Part shown: piece by piece, positions 45,210 through 52,236 of the stretch
Layout of the letters: each line of letters begins with the position of its first letter
Position numbering within the stretch: position 1 is the stretch's first letter
Source of the DNA: a virus
DNA length: 64,000 nucleotides
Virus record (IMG/VR): IMGVR_UViG_3300036466_000273
Location: 1 to 64,000 of that record
Direction: 5' to 3' (one strand)
Notes under the pieces: model-generated
What the model was told of the DNA's origin: nothing
The model's database searches: none
The model's input: the letters and a program-made list of their open reading frames with translations, nothing else
Translations under genes and position numbers: made by a program

Positions 45210-46021
45210 GAGAAGTTGACAATAGTAGAGTTCTCATTGTTGATGCACTCAACGTCTCTTTTAAATGGAAACACCTGAAACAATGGGACTTTGCCGATGA
45301 TTTTCTTGATTTTTGCAGATCATTAGCACGCTCCTACAAATGCGGGAGAATTCTTATCACAGCGGATAAAGGTTCCTCCAGTTATCGCAAGGAAATTTTC
45401 CCTGACTACAAAGGTAATCGTAAAGATTTACAGGAAAAGCAAACTGAGCAAGAAAAACAAGATTTTGAAATGTTCATCCAAGGCTATAATGACATGCTAG
45501 AAATAGCTGAAGATGAAGGTTATACAGTTTTAGCTTACCAAGGGGTAGAAGCGGATGATATTGCTGCCTATCTTGTCAAATATAAAAACGATTTTGGATT
45601 TGGTAATATCTTTTTAGTAAGTTCTGATAAAGACTGGGACTTGTTGCTTAACCATGAAGTACAGCGATTTTCCCATATGACTAGAAAAGACTATACACTA
45701 GACACTTGGGTAGATAGATACGAATTTCACCATGATGATTATATATCTTATAAGTGTCTGACAGGGGATGCGGGAGATAATGTACCTGGGGTAAACGGAG
45801 TTGGAGATAAACGAGCCACTCAATTAATAGAACAGTATGGTTCAGTATTTGATATTTATGACCAACTTCCGTTACCTGGTAAGCAAAAATTTGTGCAAAA
45901 TCTCAATGACTTTGGCGAACAACTTCTTACTAATGTTGAGTTAATGGATTTATTAACCTATTGTGATGAAGCTATTGGGGAAGATAATATAGCTGATATA
46001 AGGGAGAAACTGAATGACTGA
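45185..46021 (+). CDS. Flap endonuclease / 5'-3' exonuclease (T5 D15-like)
   Basis: A 278-residue FEN-1-type nuclease. LIVDALNVSFKWK (18-30), YRKEIFPDYKGNR (about 67-79), GVEADDIAAYLV (about 118), SSDKDWDLL (about 140) and CLTGDAGDNVPGVNGVGDK (about 193) give the metal-binding acids and the H3TH motif. It removes RNA primers and flaps. The length fits T5 D15 (about 290). Confidence 0.93.
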   Translation: MAKKFGELGEVDNSRVLIVDALNVSFKWKHLKQWDFADDFLDFCRSLARSYKCGRILITADKGSSSYRKEIFPDYKGNRKDLQEKQTEQEKQDFEMFIQGYNDMLEIAEDEGYTVLAYQGVEADDIAAYLVKYKNDFGFGNIFLVSSDKDWDLLLNHEVQRFSHMTRKDYTLDTWVDRYEFHHDDYISYKCLTGDAGDNVPGVNGVGDKRATQLIEQYGSVFDIYDQLPLPGKQKFVQNLNDFGEQLLTNVELMDLLTYCDEAIGEDNIADIREKLND

Positions 46022-46283
46022 TAAAGACCTAGATAAAGAGCTTGAAATTATAATCAAGAATACAAAGTCAATTGAATCTCTTAGAGCATTATATAACATT
46101 AACAAGACTTTAGAGGACAGAAAAGCAGAAAAACTTGATGAATTAGAGCAAAAAATACGTGCACTGACAGAGGAACATGATAAACTCGCTCAAAAAAGTT
46201 CACCTTGGGCATTATCATATTCAGAGATAATAAAACGCAGAATATCAGAACTAATAGTAGGAGACGACGAATGCTCAGAATAG
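46014..46283 (+). CDS. Coiled-coil small protein (89 aa)
   Basis: An 89-residue helical protein, with a heptad stretch at about 25-65 (LYNINKTLEDRKAEKLDELEQKIRAL). Overlaps the flap nuclease by 8 bases and dut by 13. Function unknown. Confidence 0.6.
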   Translation: MTDKDLDKELEIIIKNTKSIESLRALYNINKTLEDRKAEKLDELEQKIRALTEEHDKLAQKSSPWALSYSEIIKRRISELIVGDDECSE

Positions 46284-46684
46284 TAACAGACGACCCTAAT
46301 CAATTTCAGAAAGCCCATTCCGTGGATGCGGGATATGATATTCTTTCTTCCGAGGATAAAAAAGTCAGTGCCGGTAGCCGTGCATTAATTTCCACAGGTT
46401 TACGTGTGGCTATTCCGGAAGGGTACGTAGGAATTATTAAACCACGTAGTGGGCTTTCAGTAAAACATAACATAGATATTGGTGCCGGGGTAGTTGATAG
46501 CGGGTATACTGGTGAAGTAAAAGTATGCTTTATAAATAATGGAAAAGTACCTTACCATATCAAAAAAGGAAACAAAATAGCTCAGATGGTAGTAGCTTTA
46601 ATTTACCAAGATACGGTGGAGAAAGTTGATTCACTGGATGAATCGGAACGATCTGAGGGTGGATTCAACTCTAGTGGTTACTAG
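46271..46684 (+). CDS. dut: dUTPase
   Basis: A 137-residue trimeric-type dUTP pyrophosphatase with all motifs: DAGYDI (19-24), KPRSGLS (about 57), GAGVVDSGYTGEV (about 72), GNKIAQMVV (about 99) and the P-loop-like RSEGGFNSSG (about 126). It makes dUMP for ThyX and keeps uracil out of DNA. GGAG (46259-46262) is 8 bases before ATG 46271. Confidence 0.95.
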   Translation: MLRIVTDDPNQFQKAHSVDAGYDILSSEDKKVSAGSRALISTGLRVAIPEGYVGIIKPRSGLSVKHNIDIGAGVVDSGYTGEVKVCFINNGKVPYHIKKGNKIAQMVVALIYQDTVEKVDSLDESERSEGGFNSSGY

Positions 46685-46735
46685 TAGTAAACCTATGATA
46701 TTTTTACATAGTAGTAAACCTACGAGATTTTGAAA
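46682..46735 (+). repeat. Imperfect 27-bp tandem repeat
   Basis: TAGTAGTAAACCTA begins at 46682 and again at 46709, followed by similar T-rich ends. Lies between dut and the reductase gene; no function evident. Confidence 0.65.
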
Positions 46736-46743
46736 GGATACAA

Positions 46744-48945
46744 ATGGACAAAAATTTTAGAACACTAATGGCTGAGGCTAAGTTCTTTGAGGGCTATGCT
46801 CGATTTGATGATAATCTTGGTAGGTACGAAACCTGGGAAGAAGCTGTAACTCGTGTAATGAATATGCATCGAGATTACTACTCTAACCTCATGACTCCTG
46901 AGCTAAAAGATTATATTGACTTTGCTGAACGCATGTATAAAGATAAAAAAGTTCTAGGAGCACAACGAGCACTTCAATTTGGAGGTGATCAACTTCTAAA
47001 AAACCATGCTAGGCTTTATAACTGCGCTGCAACCTATGCAGACCGACCTGAGTTTTTTGGAGAATGTTTTCATTTAATGCTTTGTGGTTGTGGAGTAGGC
47101 TTCTCTGTACAAAGGCCTCATGTTGCTAGTATGCCTGAGATTAGGCGCAGAGATAAAGACCCTAAAACTTTTGTAGTCCCTGATAGTATTGAAGGGTGGG
47201 CTAGAGCATTGGACGTTCTAATGTCTAGCTTCTTCACTAGTGGGGTACACCAAGAGTATGAAGGGCATAAAGTTTATTTCGATCTTGAGCAAATACGCCC
47301 CAAAGGGGCACATATCTCAGGAGGCTTCAAAGCACCTGGGCCAGAACCTCTACGTAAAGCGCTAGATAGAATAGAGCAAATGCTAAAAGATATTCTAAAA
47401 TCTGGGCGCACAACTCTTAAACCAATAGATATTTATGATATCACGATGCACGCGGCAGATGCCGTGATAAGCGGCGGTGTCCGCCGAGCTGCTACTATTT
47501 GTCTCTTCTCTCTCGATGATAAAGAAATGATGAGAGCTAAGACAGGGAATTGGTTTAACGATAATCCACAACGTGCTAGGAGTAATAACTCAGTAGTTCT
47601 TTTAAGGGATGAAACTTCCTATACGGAATTAAAAGCTATAGTTGATTCTATAAAAGAATGTGGAGAGCCTGGGTTTGTATTCTCTGATGATATAGACACT
47701 CTCTTTAATCCATGCTGTGAAATCGGCCTTTACCCCCGCCTTGAAAGCGGAAATACAGGGGTTCAGATGTGTAACCTTACAGAGATTAATGGGGGGCTTT
47801 CAAATACAAGAGAGGAATTTTTCGAACAATGCCAAGCAGCTGCAATTCTAGGAACTCTACAAGCTGGTTATACTAATTTTAAGTTTCTAAACGAGGAATC
47901 TCATAAGCTGATTGAAGAGGAAGCTCTTATTGGGGTAGGCATAACTGGTTGGATGAATAATCCTGATATATTATTTGATAAAAATAATATGGTTGGAGGA
48001 GCCGAAATTGTAAAGGCAACCAATAAAGTATTAGCAGAAATTTTAGGGATTAACCCAGCAGCTAGATGTACGACAGTAAAGCCTTCTGGTAACTCATCCG
48101 TGTTGCTAGAAACTACAAGTGGTATCCACGGAGAGCATGCTCCTGCCTATATTCGTAACGTTCAGTTTAATAAAGAGACAGAAATTGCTAAGATTTTTGA
48201 AAAACTGAACCCTGATATGGTGTCAGATTCAGTATGGTCACAAAATGGTACTGATATATGTGTTTCTTTTCCAGTGATTAGCCCAAAAGGCAGTAAGTAT
48301 AAATCCGAGCTACTAGGAGTTAAACAGCTTGAGTATGTAAAGAAAGCTCAGCAATACTGGATAGAGTATGGTACTGACGTGGAACTTTGTCGTAAGCCTT
48401 ATTTAAGGCATAATGTCTCTAATACAATTACTGTGGATGACTGGGATGAAGTAATTGATTATGTGTATGATAATAGAGACTACCTATGCGGAGTATCATT
48501 CCTATCGGAATTTGGTGATAAAGCATTACCACAAGCTCCTTTTACCGAAGTACTAAATCTACAGCAATTAACGGACAAATATGGAGCAGAAGTGCTCCTA
48601 ACTTCCGCACTTATTGAGGCAGGTCTTCATGCTTTTAATGATGATTTATGGTTGGCATGTGATACTGCTCTCGGTAGAGGTAAGGATATTAGTAAAGAAA
48701 CTCATAGTAATATCCCTAAGCGAGATTTTGTACGTAGATTTGAAAAATTTGCTAAGAACTTTTCTACTAAAGAGGAATGTGCTGAATGCCTCAAAGATGT
48801 ATATCTATTCCACAAATGGTGGAAGATTCAGAAAAACGCTAGGTTTATTAATTTTGTAGAAGAGTTGGAAGAAAAGACCTATACTGATATTAACACAATA
48901 GGCGCACAAGCCTGCGCGGGAGGCGCATGTGAGTGGGGATCGTAA
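46744..48945 (+). CDS. nrdJ: Class II ribonucleotide reductase (B12-dependent)
   Basis: A 733-residue adenosylcobalamin-dependent reductase of the monomeric Lactobacillus type. NCAAT with Cys94 gives one of the reducible pair; GGVRRAATICLFSLDD is at about 241; NPCCEI (322-327) carries the thiyl-radical cysteine Cys324 and acid Glu326; TVKPSGNSSVLL is at about 446; and Cys724/Cys729 near the C-terminus transfer electrons. It converts ribonucleotides to deoxyribonucleotides without oxygen, using host or environmental B12. AAAGGA upstream. Confidence 0.93.
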   Translation: MDKNFRTLMAEAKFFEGYARFDDNLGRYETWEEAVTRVMNMHRDYYSNLMTPELKDYIDFAERMYKDKKVLGAQRALQFGGDQLLKNHARLYNCAATYADRPEFFGECFHLMLCGCGVGFSVQRPHVASMPEIRRRDKDPKTFVVPDSIEGWARALDVLMSSFFTSGVHQEYEGHKVYFDLEQIRPKGAHISGGFKAPGPEPLRKALDRIEQMLKDILKSGRTTLKPIDIYDITMHAADAVISGGVRRAATICLFSLDDKEMMRAKTGNWFNDNPQRARSNNSVVLLRDETSYTELKAIVDSIKECGEPGFVFSDDIDTLFNPCCEIGLYPRLESGNTGVQMCNLTEINGGLSNTREEFFEQCQAAAILGTLQAGYTNFKFLNEESHKLIEEEALIGVGITGWMNNPDILFDKNNMVGGAEIVKATNKVLAEILGINPAARCTTVKPSGNSSVLLETTSGIHGEHAPAYIRNVQFNKETEIAKIFEKLNPDMVSDSVWSQNGTDICVSFPVISPKGSKYKSELLGVKQLEYVKKAQQYWIEYGTDVELCRKPYLRHNVSNTITVDDWDEVIDYVYDNRDYLCGVSFLSEFGDKALPQAPFTEVLNLQQLTDKYGAEVLLTSALIEAGLHAFNDDLWLACDTALGRGKDISKETHSNIPKRDFVRRFEKFAKNFSTKEECAECLKDVYLFHKWWKIQKNARFINFVEELEEKTYTDINTIGAQACAGGACEWGS

Positions 48946-49111
48946 ATATGCTACAAACGAAGAGATACTAGAAGCTTTGGGAATATCTAATATAGATAGT
49001 ATTAGAAAAGTCGAGATTATATTATTTCCAGAATGTTTGCCTACTTTAAAAGTAACTCGATATATTGACAATGTAGAAACTTTAACACAATTCACAATTA
49101 GAAAAAGATAA
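48929..49111 (+). CDS. Small protein of unknown function (60 aa), GTG start
   Basis: A 60-residue protein starting at GTG 48929 (MSGDRKYATNEEILEALG), with GGGAGG (48918-48923) 5 bases upstream inside the reductase gene. Overlaps the reductase by 17 bases. Last rightward gene before the convergent terminator. Confidence 0.62.
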   Translation: MSGDRKYATNEEILEALGISNIDSIRKVEIILFPECLPTLKVTRYIDNVETLTQFTIRKR

Positions 49112-49113
49112 AG

Positions 49114-49153
49114 AAAAAGCCTCTACTACATAATTCGTAGTAGAGGCTTTTTT
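49114..49153. terminator. Bidirectional terminator between early and late blocks
   Basis: AAAAAGCCTCTACTAC and GTAGTAGAGGCTTTTT form a perfect stem with A-run and T-run ends. It separates the converging rightward replication genes and leftward tail genes and should work on both strands. Confidence 0.93.
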
Positions 49154-49154
49154 G

Positions 49155-49322
49155 TTATTCTTTAGTAGAATCAAAATCAAACTCAGGCCACTCAGCCTCT
49201 CTTAACATGTCTTCAATTTCTGCGATAGTCATATTAGATACATCATTATCACTAATATCTTTAATTCCTTTAATTACTTCTACTAAAACGGGTAGTAATT
49301 GTTTAATTAATTTAATATCCAT
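49155..49322 (-). CDS. Small acidic protein (55 aa)
   Basis: A 55-residue ORF: MDIKLIKQLLPVLVEVIKG, then SNMTIAEIEDMLREAEWPEFDFDS. It overlaps the lipoprotein gene by 11 bases and stops just before the terminator. Last gene of the leftward late operon. Function unknown. Confidence 0.6.
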   Translation of the reverse strand: MDIKLIKQLLPVLVEVIKGIKDISDNDVSNMTIAEIEDMLREAEWPEFDFDSTKE

Positions 49323-49650
49323 ACGCAATTTCTCCTATCTTAGTCAAAGTATCAAATAGGTTTTTTCGTGCACGTTCTCGCTCATCTTCAAACTCTTTCT
49401 GGTTACTAAGGTATAAAAGTTCAAATTCTAAAGCATTAGTATATAACTTTTGAGATTTCTTATATAAGGAAGCGGCTTTATCACACTGTTTCTGATTAAG
49501 TACGCCCTCAGAACATAAACTATCCGCTGTTCTAGCTGCTAAAACGATTGACTCTTGGGCTGTTTTCAGCTGTCTAGCGCTATCCTTAGCGCTATATGCT
49601 GCACAGCCGGAGAGTAATGCTATCAATAAAAATCCTATAAAAATTCTCAT
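49312..49650 (-). CDS. Lipoprotein, possible outer-membrane spanin
   Basis: A 112-residue protein with a lipoprotein signal (MRIFIGFLLIALLSGC; lipobox LSGC, Cys16). The mature part is helical and charged with two cysteines (SLCSEG, QKQCDKA). Small lipoproteins beside holin genes are often o-spanins that disrupt the outer membrane at lysis; this fits the position, but it is longer than most Rz1-type proteins. An i-spanin partner is not obvious. Confidence 0.65.
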   Translation of the reverse strand: MRIFIGFLLIALLSGCAAYSAKDSARQLKTAQESIVLAARTADSLCSEGVLNQKQCDKAASLYKKSQKLYTNALEFELLYLSNQKEFEDERERARKNLFDTLTKIGEIAYGY

Positions 49651-50048
49651 TAATCCTCCTCAAAATCTGAGCCAACCCCAAACATAGCCCCTATTCTGAC
49701 TCCTAAGTATCCTTTAATTTGCTCCCATTTAGTACCTCTAATACCTACGTCCCGCCTAAATAGCTTATCAGCAATCTTACGCTCTTCCTTAGTCTTAGCT
49801 ATAGCACACCTAAAATCATGGCGACAACTAGCTATAGGATGCTTCCATTTAGGAAACCCAATAATAGGCATATTCCTTAAAGGCCCACTAGAGCTTCCAT
49901 CCCAGCTCCAAAATGCCGGAATTTCTCCTTCTCCACAGGGAAGAGGTTTAGTAAGCTGCATAATATCAGCAGTCTCTTTTACATCCCGCATATAAATATG
50001 TCCGTCCCAGTCTTGTTTATTTATCTCATCTGTAAAATAATTAATCAT
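49650..50048 (-). CDS. DUF1353-family protein
   Basis: A 132-residue protein. The stretch GEIPAFWSWDGSSSGPLRN and the later PIASCRHDFRC...EERKIADKLFRRDV match the DUF1353 family seen in many tailed phages near the tail or lysis genes (established as a family of unknown function). AGGAG precedes the start. One-base overlap with the lipoprotein gene. Confidence 0.75.
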   Translation of the reverse strand: MINYFTDEINKQDWDGHIYMRDVKETADIMQLTKPLPCGEGEIPAFWSWDGSSSGPLRNMPIIGFPKWKHPIASCRHDFRCAIAKTKEERKIADKLFRRDVGIRGTKWEQIKGYLGVRIGAMFGVGSDFEED

Positions 50049-50069
50049 GTATTATACTCCTATAAAGGT

Positions 50070-50111
50070 ATCTACAAGACTAATTATAGCGTTATAATTA
50101 GTCTTGTAGAT
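50070..50111. repeat. 19-bp perfect inverted repeat
   Basis: Bases 50070-50088 are the exact reverse complement of 50093-50111, with a four-base loop (gcgt). No T-run follows on either strand. It sits 6 bases after the stop of the foreign-looking gene at 50114, before the Shine-Dalgarno of the next gene. Confidence 0.9.
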
Positions 50112-50113
50112 TG

Positions 50114-50443
50114 TTACTGTTGGGGAAACACCGGCAACATCCCAACAAACTCATCTTCATCCGGCGGATCAATTATCCCTGTTGCTACATCATGCATGAT
50201 CTGACGTGCAGATTCCCACACTGATACGTTCCATGCCCACACATCGTTGCAGAACTGGTAGTGAGTGTAAGTGTTATCATCTGCATAGTTTTTGCAGGAG
50301 TGAACATCGCGGAATGCTGTACCGTTGGCTTTGTTATAGGCGTCCACCTCTGCCTGTATCAGCTCAGTGACCAGCTGCTCGTACTTCCACAATTTGTTGC
50401 TGTTGCTTAGGTCAATCTGTTGCGTGAAGCTGTAGAGGTTCAA
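50114..50443 (-). CDS. Foreign-looking protein of unknown function (109 aa)
   Basis: Up to 109 residues (SFTQQIDLSNSNKLWKYEQ, ANGTAFRDVHSC, FCNDVWAWNVSVWESARQI). The DNA is visibly richer in G+C and uses other codons than the neighbours, so recent transfer is likely. The frame begins at TTG 50443 inside the holin gene, without a Shine-Dalgarno, so the natural start may have been lost. The shape is like small tail-fibre-associated proteins of temperate phages, but I do not recognise a family with certainty. Confidence 0.6.
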   Translation of the reverse strand: MNLYSFTQQIDLSNSNKLWKYEQLVTELIQAEVDAYNKANGTAFRDVHSCKNYADDNTYTHYQFCNDVWAWNVSVWESARQIMHDVATGIIDPPDEDEFVGMLPVFPQQ

Positions 50444-50765
50444 TTAAAGGCATAATAGCATCTAGTTGAGAGGGTTCCTGAAAAAAGGCCCCTACACGCC
50501 CAATCATTGGGAATATTACATAGTTAAGAAAAATCATAAATAAACCACCATACACTACGCTTGGTCTTGCACGCTTAGTAAATTTATCTTTTTGCTTTAG
50601 CTCCTCTACCATTATTTCTGATTTAGCTTGGTCTCTGATAGCTACTTCTTGTGAGATTGCTGCCGCCATCTTTGCTTTTTGTTCTGGAGAAGCATCGGGC
50701 GGGAAAAACCTATCTACTAGATTTTCTGCGAAAGATGCTATGCCCCCTAGTCCTGTTAAATCCAT
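50412..50765 (-). CDS. Holin (3TM type)
   Basis: A 117-residue protein with NLVDRFFPPDASPEQKAKM near 16-34, EELKQKDKFTKRARPSVVYGG and one clear hydrophobic segment (about 73-93, GLFMIFLNYVIFPMIGRVG). This matches phage holins of the 3TM group, which form the membrane lesion at lysis. The last about 11 residues are encoded in DNA shared with the foreign-looking gene, so the natural C-terminus may have been replaced. Stands at the end of the tail operon. Confidence 0.72.
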   Translation of the reverse strand: MDLTGLGGIASFAENLVDRFFPPDASPEQKAKMAAAISQEVAIRDQAKSEIMVEELKQKDKFTKRARPSVVYGGLFMIFLNYVIFPMIGRVGAFFQEPSQLDAIMPLIEPLQLHATD

Positions 50766-50890
50766 ATTAACTCCTGACTAAATATATAATAAGCTTAAAG
50801 TTTCAAACTTATCCTGAGATGCACTGTCTATTTTTGCTACTAAATAGTGCATATGCAGCTCCTAAGTTTCTTACCTTATAAAAGGTAGCC

Positions 50891-51907
50891 TTACATTCTG
50901 TTGCCTAAGAGTTTTATCTCATAGTCGGTAAGAGCAGATGAGTAAAGTGCGAAAGCTCTAAATACTCCATTAAAGAAGTTAGATAATACCCCATCAATAT
51001 AGCCAGCTCCTAACTTTAAAGAGCCATTAGCTGAAGACAATTCAGAGTTATATACACCTATATCATTAGCAATCTGTCGTCCATAAGATAGTATTTGATG
51101 GTTGGTTCCTGTATACCGCATAGCAATCATAAAAGGGAACCCTCGGCCTACATTAGCTACCGTGGCGGGGTTTTCCATAATATTAAATGATATACTACCA
51201 GAGCCATCTTCAATCTGTAGATCTAATAGAGGCGAAGTACTAGTTTCGGAATCTGCATCCATACCTGCGATAGCTCTTATTGAAGAAACATCAAAAACCG
51301 AGCCAGAAAAAAGCATTGTCCATGCTGGGGAGGGTAAGGATATGACTGGGGTGTCTATATAGTCATCAACCCCATCAAATTTTATCCCGCATAGAGTAGG
51401 AATAGCACCGTAAATAGTGCCGTCATTTACTCCAGTAGAGTCCACTACAGTAGTACCATTTATACCCTGTATAAAATCATACTCTATAACTAAACTATCA
51501 AGACTCGGGGATACAAAACCTCCCAAATTACCAACCCATACATTATTATTTAGGGTATTATCGATACAAACCCACTCTTCTCCTGTAGTGGTATTTAATT
51601 CCTTAGCTCCAATAGAGGGAGGATTATAGTCAATTGTTGGGTCAATACTCTGCTGCACAGGAAATCTGAAGTCATTGCCTTCCGCCACTGTCTCAGCATC
51701 CGAACCGAAAGGTTTGTTGAAGGCAGAAGCTTTCTCAAACGCTGGCTCCGCATTTATAGTAGCAGGGGTTATGTTATGCGGATTGGATGCCTCTTTATGG
51801 TCTTGAACCTCAGTGTTAATATTTATGAAATTATTATCTACTTCTGTATTTGTTAATGGAGCACCCTTAGCAGTAGTGCCTGTCTCTCTAGTAATTATAG
51901 TAGCCAT
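50891..51907 (-). CDS. Tail fibre / receptor-binding protein with LamG-like domain
   Basis: A 338-residue protein. The N-terminus (ETGTTAKGAPLTNTEVDNNF) is the pattern found at the start of many phage tail fibre proteins; KEASNPHNITPATINAEPAF at 42-61 is a fibre-type repeat. The C-terminal 200 residues resemble a concanavalin/LamG lectin fold (GIKFDGVDDYIDTP, GVFRAFALYSSALTDYEIK). A candidate for host recognition. AGGAG before the ATG. Confidence 0.75.
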   Translation of the reverse strand: MATIITRETGTTAKGAPLTNTEVDNNFININTEVQDHKEASNPHNITPATINAEPAFEKASAFNKPFGSDAETVAEGNDFRFPVQQSIDPTIDYNPPSIGAKELNTTTGEEWVCIDNTLNNNVWVGNLGGFVSPSLDSLVIEYDFIQGINGTTVVDSTGVNDGTIYGAIPTLCGIKFDGVDDYIDTPVISLPSPAWTMLFSGSVFDVSSIRAIAGMDADSETSTSPLLDLQIEDGSGSISFNIMENPATVANVGRGFPFMIAMRYTGTNHQILSYGRQIANDIGVYNSELSSANGSLKLGAGYIDGVLSNFFNGVFRAFALYSSALTDYEIKLLGNRM

Positions 51908-51916
51908 GCTTTCTCC

Positions 51917-52234
51917 TTATGAAATATCCAATACACGTTCTGTATAGTCATTAGTCTCAAAGTACGTATAAGTATCTGTATACCAAGTTAATATAATAAA
52001 AACTTCCGAACCAAACGAACTAATATTGTTTGAAACTGCTTCAATAGTATAATAATTACTAAAGTCTCCAATACTAACATCTGTATCTTCGAAGCTGAAG
52101 GGGGCTTCTACTATAGTGGCAACAGGAGTACCTGGAGCGCTAGTATCAATACTATCACTCGATTTATATATATTGTATTCTGCCCCTCCTAAATTTGTAT
52201 CCTCAAAATTTATAGTTATCTTTGGTGTAGGCAT
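51917..52234 (-). CDS. Fibronectin-III-like small tail protein
   Basis: A 105-residue beta-rich protein (EYNIYKSSDSID, FSFEDTDVSIGDFSNYYTIEAVSN) with a fibronectin type III pattern. Likely part of the tail tip between hub and fibre. GGAG upstream; 2 bases from the hub gene. Confidence 0.65.
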   Translation of the reverse strand: MPTPKITINFEDTNLGGAEYNIYKSSDSIDTSAPGTPVATIVEAPFSFEDTDVSIGDFSNYYTIEAVSNNISSFGSEVFIILTWYTDTYTYFETNDYTERVLDIS

Positions 52235-52236
52235 AA

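Noticed and set aside
50114-50443. Insertion sequence or transposon at the composition shift
   Set aside because: No transposase and no target-site duplication; only one gene and a single inverted repeat that does not flank it.
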